A stretch of 64,000 nt of DNA from Ustulina deusta (Eukaryota; Ascomycota; Sordariomycetes; Xylariales; Xylariaceae). The notes beneath the pieces are model-generated. The model was not told where the DNA came from. It ran no database searches and worked only from the letters and a program-made list of their open reading frames with translations. A program made the position numbers and the translations under genes. Shown here piece by piece: positions 59,132-64,000 of the stretch (the first letter of the stretch is position 1; every line of letters starts with the position of its first letter). The stretch lies in contig JAJNNX010000006.1 in NCBI GenBank assembly GCA_023159155.1, positions 992,001 to 1,056,000 of the forward strand. Direction: 5' to 3'.

Positions 59132-60160
59132 ATTGTTCTCGTCACCGCAGGATGAGTGACTCCAGTCTGGTGTTTGGGGTTGGGATCGTTGGTGATGACG
59201 AAAGGTGGCGCCGCAATGCTCCATGTGAGCCAGATGAGAGTTTGGTTGCCATCATTGGTGTGCACGTCGTTCCAGAACTCGATAGCCGTAGTTGTCAGAG
59301 GAGGGATGATGAGCGTAGTATCTTGCACCACCCGGGAAATAGAGGACGACGTTATTACTTGGCCGTCGTCGTCCGTGATAGTCGTTGTTTCTGTCCAAGC
59401 CACCTCGAGGGACGTAGTCATGGGAGGGAAGGTAATGGTGGTCGGCTCCGGCAAGATGAAGGGCGGCAAGATGAGCTCGCACGAGAGTTACACTCAATAA
59501 CGGGGTCGTCGTCTGTGAAGATGTCTGGTGACACGAAGAGAACACCAGACCCCGAATCACATGCTCCGCCTACATAGCCATCGTCATCGTCAGAGAACTC
59601 GACAAGATCGACAGCCCAGTCGATACTGCCGGCAAAATTGAGATCTTGCCATCTTCCGGCGGCGCGGGACTCCTTAGTCCCTTCGTTCATGTACGAAACC
59701 CATTCGGTCGCTAGTCGAAGTGGTCAGCGTTAGCTTGAGTTAAAACCGGGGTTCTCGTCATAATGACCTACCAGTCATACACTAAAAAGTCAGCATCAAC
59801 TTCGTTGTCATACCAATGTTTGCTGTCCGGTTGCGCCGCTATTATCCTGTTGATCTCCGCGTTAGAAAGGTAGCCCCTTGTTTGTGTGCACTCCCCAGGT
59901 TTGGCAGTGGAATTAGTGTTGGTACCCCCGAACGTGCACGAGGACCCCGAACACGATGGGTCGGTCATCTTGAAAGAACGCCCATAGCTGCTGATTCCAA
60001 CCACAATTTTTTTGCTCGAAACTCCCGCTTTGGTGACTGTCATGCGAGTAATCGTCAGCATTGTATCCCCATAATTGTGCCAGTTGGGGGATTAGGAGCT
60101 AAATTCGAGTGTAGAGTCACTTACTCATAGATAAAGCGTCGTACGTCTCAGTAAGGTTGA

Positions 60161-60217
60161 CTGGTGCCGGTCTGTTAGCCACAGCACTGCATCAGACTTG
60201 GGCGTTGGGAGGCTTGC
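60161..60217 (-). other. GC-AG intron in the chitinase locus
   Basis: A 57-bp intron with donor GCAAGC and acceptor ACCAG, and a GCTAACA branch site. Removing it joins two GH18 blocks in the correct frame. Without it the frame hits a stop about 18 codons later. GC donors are a small minority of fungal introns. Confidence 0.7.
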
Positions 60218-61668
60218 CATGACTTCTCAAACAGTTGCCCTCAGGACAACCTAACTGGGCCCACTTGTTTCCGGTGTCCCATTGACCATGTAGATCGTAT
60301 GTCATGTAGATAATGTAGTCAAGGTATTCGGCCATGGCGTCAATAGGAAAGGGGCGCAGGTACCAGTATGAGGCCGGGGCCGCGATGGAAAGGGAGAAGC
60401 TGCTACCCAGCTTCTTTCTCAACAGCTTCAGCATCTCCAGGTAATTATCGCCATCCTCTTTTTGGCCAGGCGGGATCCCAGGAATATCAGCAGCCTATCA
60501 TGGACACTGGTCAGTCTTATTGTGGTCAACTCAGATGGTATTGGCAGTATCTTACACCTGGATATTCCCAATCAATATCGACGCCCGAAATACCTTGATC
60601 TTTTACAAGCTTGACAAGACTATCTGTGAAATGCTCTCTGCCATCTGGGCTCACAGCATGGCGCAGGATGTCATAGGTCGCCGGGTTCGTTGAATCTCCT
60701 CACCCCCCCATAGATAGAATGGTTTTGATGCCCGCGTGCTGCAGGCTCTTAAAATCATTCCACTGCCCGTACTTATCGTCAATACTGACATCCAGGTCTT
60801 CTGAGATCTTTCCAAAACCCCAGTGTATGTGTGTATATGATTTCCCCATGGATGCCAGCGACTTGGCCTTCAGTTTCAAGCAAGGCCGGTCCATATTCCA
60901 TGACTCGTAATACCCAACTTTGATGAAAGAGGCGGGCGCTTCGTCATTGTTCTTGATATCCCGACCGCAGCTGATTGAACATCCGTTGTTACCTTTAGGA
61001 CCAGCACCAGGATTGCCGAACTCCCCTTTTGTCTGAGTACAGAACTCTCCTGAGACGCCACACAGGCCCCAGACGTTGCAGCAGGCATTGAGGGGGCAGG
61101 GGTTAAGGTCGGCGAAAGTCTGATTGCCGGTTGGAGGCTTCGTGCCCGGCACTGTGGGACCGCAGATGGCATTCTTATTCGGGGCGGGCAACGGCGCGTC
61201 ACCTTTGCTTAAGCAGATTCTAAGGCCCAAGCCAAGGTTCTCACAGCTATTGAAGCCCCAGGTCTTGACTTTGTTCAGGTCTTCGATGTCTGACTGCTTG
61301 AGACCGTTGGCGGCAGCGATGCTGGCACAGAGTCTCCTTCAGACACCACGTACGGCGCAGGTGCCATTGGATTCGGGCTTGGGCCGGATGTCAGGAAGGT
61401 CTCCTTCTGAGCAGCAGACAATGCCGCCGGGAGCCAGGGTCGAGCAGGTATCATTGTTATTATATTTCGTGAAATCATCACCAGAGATGCCGCATTTCTT
61501 GGCTAGGGACTCGCAGCTGTCGCCGAACTCGACTTTCTCCGTCTTGCAGTCGGCCCGCTTGACGAGACCTTTCATCCATGGCATGTTGCCAATTTCGCTC
61601 AGCCAGGGAAGAGAAAAGCCCGGTGCTCTAAGGCACAGGGCCACAGGCAGCAGTGAAGCGAGACGCAT

Positions 61669-62680
61669 CGTAACCGCTTCGACTTTGATGCCGTGCTAAA
61701 AGCTCGAGGCTCTAACTCCTCCTCGTCTCGGGATCGGTCATGTTGGAAGTGGCTCTATACAAGCATTTCGACGATATAGAGCCTAGAATTACAATACCGA
61801 CCTTCCAGCGTCACGAAAACTCCCGGGACTGCAGGTGCCTGACATGTTTCGACAGAGCAGAACCCCCCCTGAATCCTTCTCGACCCCTGAAAGCGGAATC
61901 TTATCATCTCAATATTAGGCACTACTGTGCATAGGCGCTTGCAATGAGGGCATAAAAAGAAAAAAAGACAATCGGGAAGAAAGAAAGAGAGAGGCTGACT
62001 TGAGGGTGGACTGTGGAGTACTTGCGAGGTACACTCATCTACACACTTGGCAGATCGCAGACCAAAACCCATTTGTCGAAGACATCTAGGCATTCTTGGC
62101 ATTCTTGGCACTCGCTGGCGACAAAGATAGCAGTAGAATTTCTTGGCAACAGTATCAACGGTCCCATAAGGCTGTCATATGCTTAAGTGACTGGCGGATT
62201 GACCCGTCTGTACCGTCCCACCTAACAACATCTAAATGGAAGCTCGAGTTTGCCGTGAGACCAAACAGTATTTGCTATTGGGTCCGCGTGATCAACATGA
62301 GGGAGTATTCATTCACTTCCAACCGCCTCTCCAGGAGCTGCCTGACCATATTGATGGTGGTACCATCGTGTGGCGCCGTGCCTGCACGGATAGATTGAGC
62401 TGTAAGCAGGATTGGCATCGAGCTGAGATACGCGATATCATATGTCAGACCATACGTGTACAAGTGGATTAAAATTTCGGCGACCATTGTCGATGAGTTG
62501 ACTGCTGGATAATATGTAAAGTGGAAGAATGGAGTTGGACCCTGAGGGGATCGTCTCTACGAGATTAAACCGACGGATGTGCTCTTGTCTGTCATGTCAT
62601 GACTTCCTCGTCCCACGACATATCCGCAAGGACACCAGTTCAAGCAAGACGCATAGGCTTCCGAAGGCTCGGCTAGGAAG
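61669..62680. other. Divergent intergenic stretch
   Basis: About 1 kb between the chitinase locus start and the plus-strand membrane protein. It should hold both promoters. No coding feature is supported; repeated CATTCTTGG units occur at about 62091-62109. Confidence 0.4.
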
Positions 62681-64000
62681 ATGCCAAAGAATCACAGTAC
62701 CCTTGGATTCGCAGGGCCATACCGCCGATACGCACGAGATATCGGGCACAACTATGTTCCCATTCTCCTCTTCATCATCCCTCTCGTCGTGCTGGGCTCG
62801 GGTCTCGTCAGGGGCAAAACGAACAATGAGGTCGAGACTCGACATCAGGTCCTGTCTGACCTCCTCGGAAGAGGACAGCTGACGGTGGAGTTGTTCCCGC
62901 CGCTCTCCTATTTTCTGAGCGTCTTTCTCCTGAGCTCGGCTCTGACGATCATCGCACGCGGAAGTCGACTGACCATGGCACACATGGTCGCCTGGGACTC
63001 GGCCCTAGATGCTGCACATACTTCCACACGTCTCATCTCCGCGCAGCGCCGGTGGTGGCCTGTGTTGATGTCATGCTACATCTTGGCATTGCTAATACCC
63101 CTATATGGCACTACAATGTCGCATGAAGAGTCGGCTCTCGAGGCCTCGTCCGCCTTAGCTGCATGTACTCTTATCCTTGCCGCCGTCCTACGCCGCATCC
63201 CCAGCTGGGCGGCCCAGGTCCTCGTTATAACAGCCGGCATGTTAGGCTGCAACGCACTCGATTGGGCTGCATGCTACGCCCGAGTCACAGTGCGCGGATT
63301 TGCAAACCTGCTGTCTGACATCCCAGCCATTCCACCCCCAAACACCGACCCGCCACTATCACCGCGGGTTCTGCTTCGAGTGGCATGGCACACAGTCTTC
63401 GCGCTCACGTGAACCGCGTGCTTGCCACTGCTATCCGCGACCGCAGTCTACGGGGCGCTTTTCCCCTTCTCGGAAATCTCCGCAGGCGGGAACCACGACC
63501 TGAACTTGTTGCCCGCGTCGCTGCGGCGCGCTCTGCACACTTCCGAGCCCATTACATTGAACGCGCTCAGGCTCGCCAAGCACGCGAAGCACATCCCGCG
63601 CCACGCGTTGATTCCCTACCTCCCTCTCTCGCTGTACGTGCCGCGGGCCGGCTTCCTGTGGGCCGGTGCAGACGAAGACGACGACGCGGGAGTGTTCTTC
63701 AGCGACCCCTTCTTGAAGCGGTACCCGTGGGCTCTGGAAGAGCCGCCCTCCCCGACCGACGAGGAGCTAGACACGGATCAGCTAGACTTCGTGCGCAGCC
63801 ACGTTTGGCCGTTAGCGCTCGTGTACGTGCGCAGTCGGCTCGACAGGCGGTATTTGGGCGTCACGAACCAGAAAATACATGTAGACAGACCCGACAACGA
63901 AATCTCGAAGGGGAAGGACGAGGACCCGTTCAAGAGGATCGAACTGTCCATGCACGACCGCCCCTCCGCGGCGACGGTATGGGTCCTCAAGTACGACCCG
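62681..64000 (+). CDS. Polytopic membrane protein with in-frame TGA, runs off window
   Basis: From the ATG at 62681 the frame encodes a multi-spanning protein: NYVPILLFIIPLVVLGSGLV, LSYFLSVFLLSSALTII, WPVLMSCYILALLIPLYG, AACTLILAAVL and VLVITAGMLGCNALDW. A TGA at 63410-63412 falls inside the sixth hydrophobic stretch. The same frame then stays open for 196 codons to the window edge, with normal-looking soluble sequence (FVRSHVWPLALVYVRSRLDR, DPFKRIELSMHDRPSAATVW). No intron with clean signals removes the TGA. The family is unknown to me. It is either a nonsense allele or pseudogene, or a shorter 243-residue protein with a chance open frame after it; the coding character after the stop favours the first. 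Confidence 0.6.

Larger units (their letters stand above)
56568..61668 (-). pseudogene. Broken LysM-CBM18-GH18 chitinase with NucA/NucB-like nuclease region (killer-toxin-like)
   Basis: From 61668 the minus strand reads a signal peptide (MRLASLLPVALCLRAPGFS), a LysM block (about 61560-61400), a second LysM-like block, a hevein-type CBM18 (CPLNACCNVWGLCG, about 61100-61040) and a GH18 chitinase (about 60930-59520) with catalytic GVDIDWEYP near 60582-60556. Then come a Thr/Pro-rich linker, a Cys-rich stretch, and WPNVCANARSAI and EEYPFAN (about 58500-58295), as in NucA/NucB-type nucleases. A Gly/Asp repeat and a Cys-rich end close it. The order resembles subgroup C (zymocin-alpha-like) chitinases, which are secreted. 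Introns include 60555-60495, a GC-AG intron 60217-60161 and 60124-60037. Breaks: TGA at 60700-60702 and at 57831-57833, paired frame shifts near 61340 and 61320, and shifts near 59480 and 58865. The frame near 59770-59700 is also unclear. I infer a pseudogene. Confidence 0.8.

Noticed and set aside
57831..63412. Nuclear reassignment of TGA to tryptophan
   Set aside because: COX13 and the TEX2-like gene end in TGA at the expected place, and intact genes use TGG for Trp throughout. The affected loci also carry frame shifts, so decay is simpler.
1..64000. tRNA, rRNA and CRISPR arrays
   Set aside because: By-eye search for B-box-like GGTTCGA contexts and regular spaced repeats found only coding or random matches; nothing folded into a convincing tRNA.

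Overview
The window is nuclear DNA of a filamentous ascomycete, most likely a Sordariomycete. Genes carry short introns (about 50-190 bp) with fungal GT...CTRAY...AG signals. A 5.7-kb LTR retrotransposon has been destroyed by C-to-T/G-to-A changes typical of repeat-induced point mutation (RIP). The gene set is that of the mating-type (MAT) chromosome region. I translated and spliced by eye; junctions quoted as exact keep frame and match the family, and others are marked uncertain.

Layout: 1-964, 5' part of a ferric reductase (-). 965-4349, no gene seen. 4350-10060, RIP-mutated Ty3/gypsy element on the minus strand with two 253-bp LTRs and GGTA target duplication. 10518-33742, the MAT neighbourhood: APC5 (+), CIA30 (-), a gene-poor 3.3 kb, SLA2 (+), COX13 (-), APN2 (+), MAT1-2-1 HMG-box gene (-), and an unidentified multi-exon gene (+) that may be a MAT1-1-2-like idiomorph gene. 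34247-46238, the usual right-hand MAT flank: TEX2/NVJ2-like (-), REV3 (-), SLU7 (+), RPS9 (-), followed by a decayed RPL21 start. 47473-49488, a small membrane protein and a J-domain protein. 51.7-64 kb, a decaying tail: remnants of an alpha/beta hydrolase and a SAT4/rhodopsin-like membrane protein, an intact 2EXR-type gene, a broken 5-kb LysM-CBM18-GH18 chitinase with a NucA/NucB-type nuclease region (killer-toxin-like layout), and a membrane protein with an in-frame TGA that runs off the window.

Main points: SLA2, which normally borders MAT on the side opposite APN2, here lies on the same side between CIA30 and COX13, while TEX2-REV3-SLU7-RPS9 keep their place on the other side. Only MAT1-2-1 was recognised as a mating-type regulator, so this looks like a MAT1-2 strain. 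RIP damage in the retrotransposon stops about 50 bp into each LTR. The chitinase-nuclease locus is the most unusual protein architecture here but carries two in-frame stops and several frameshifts.
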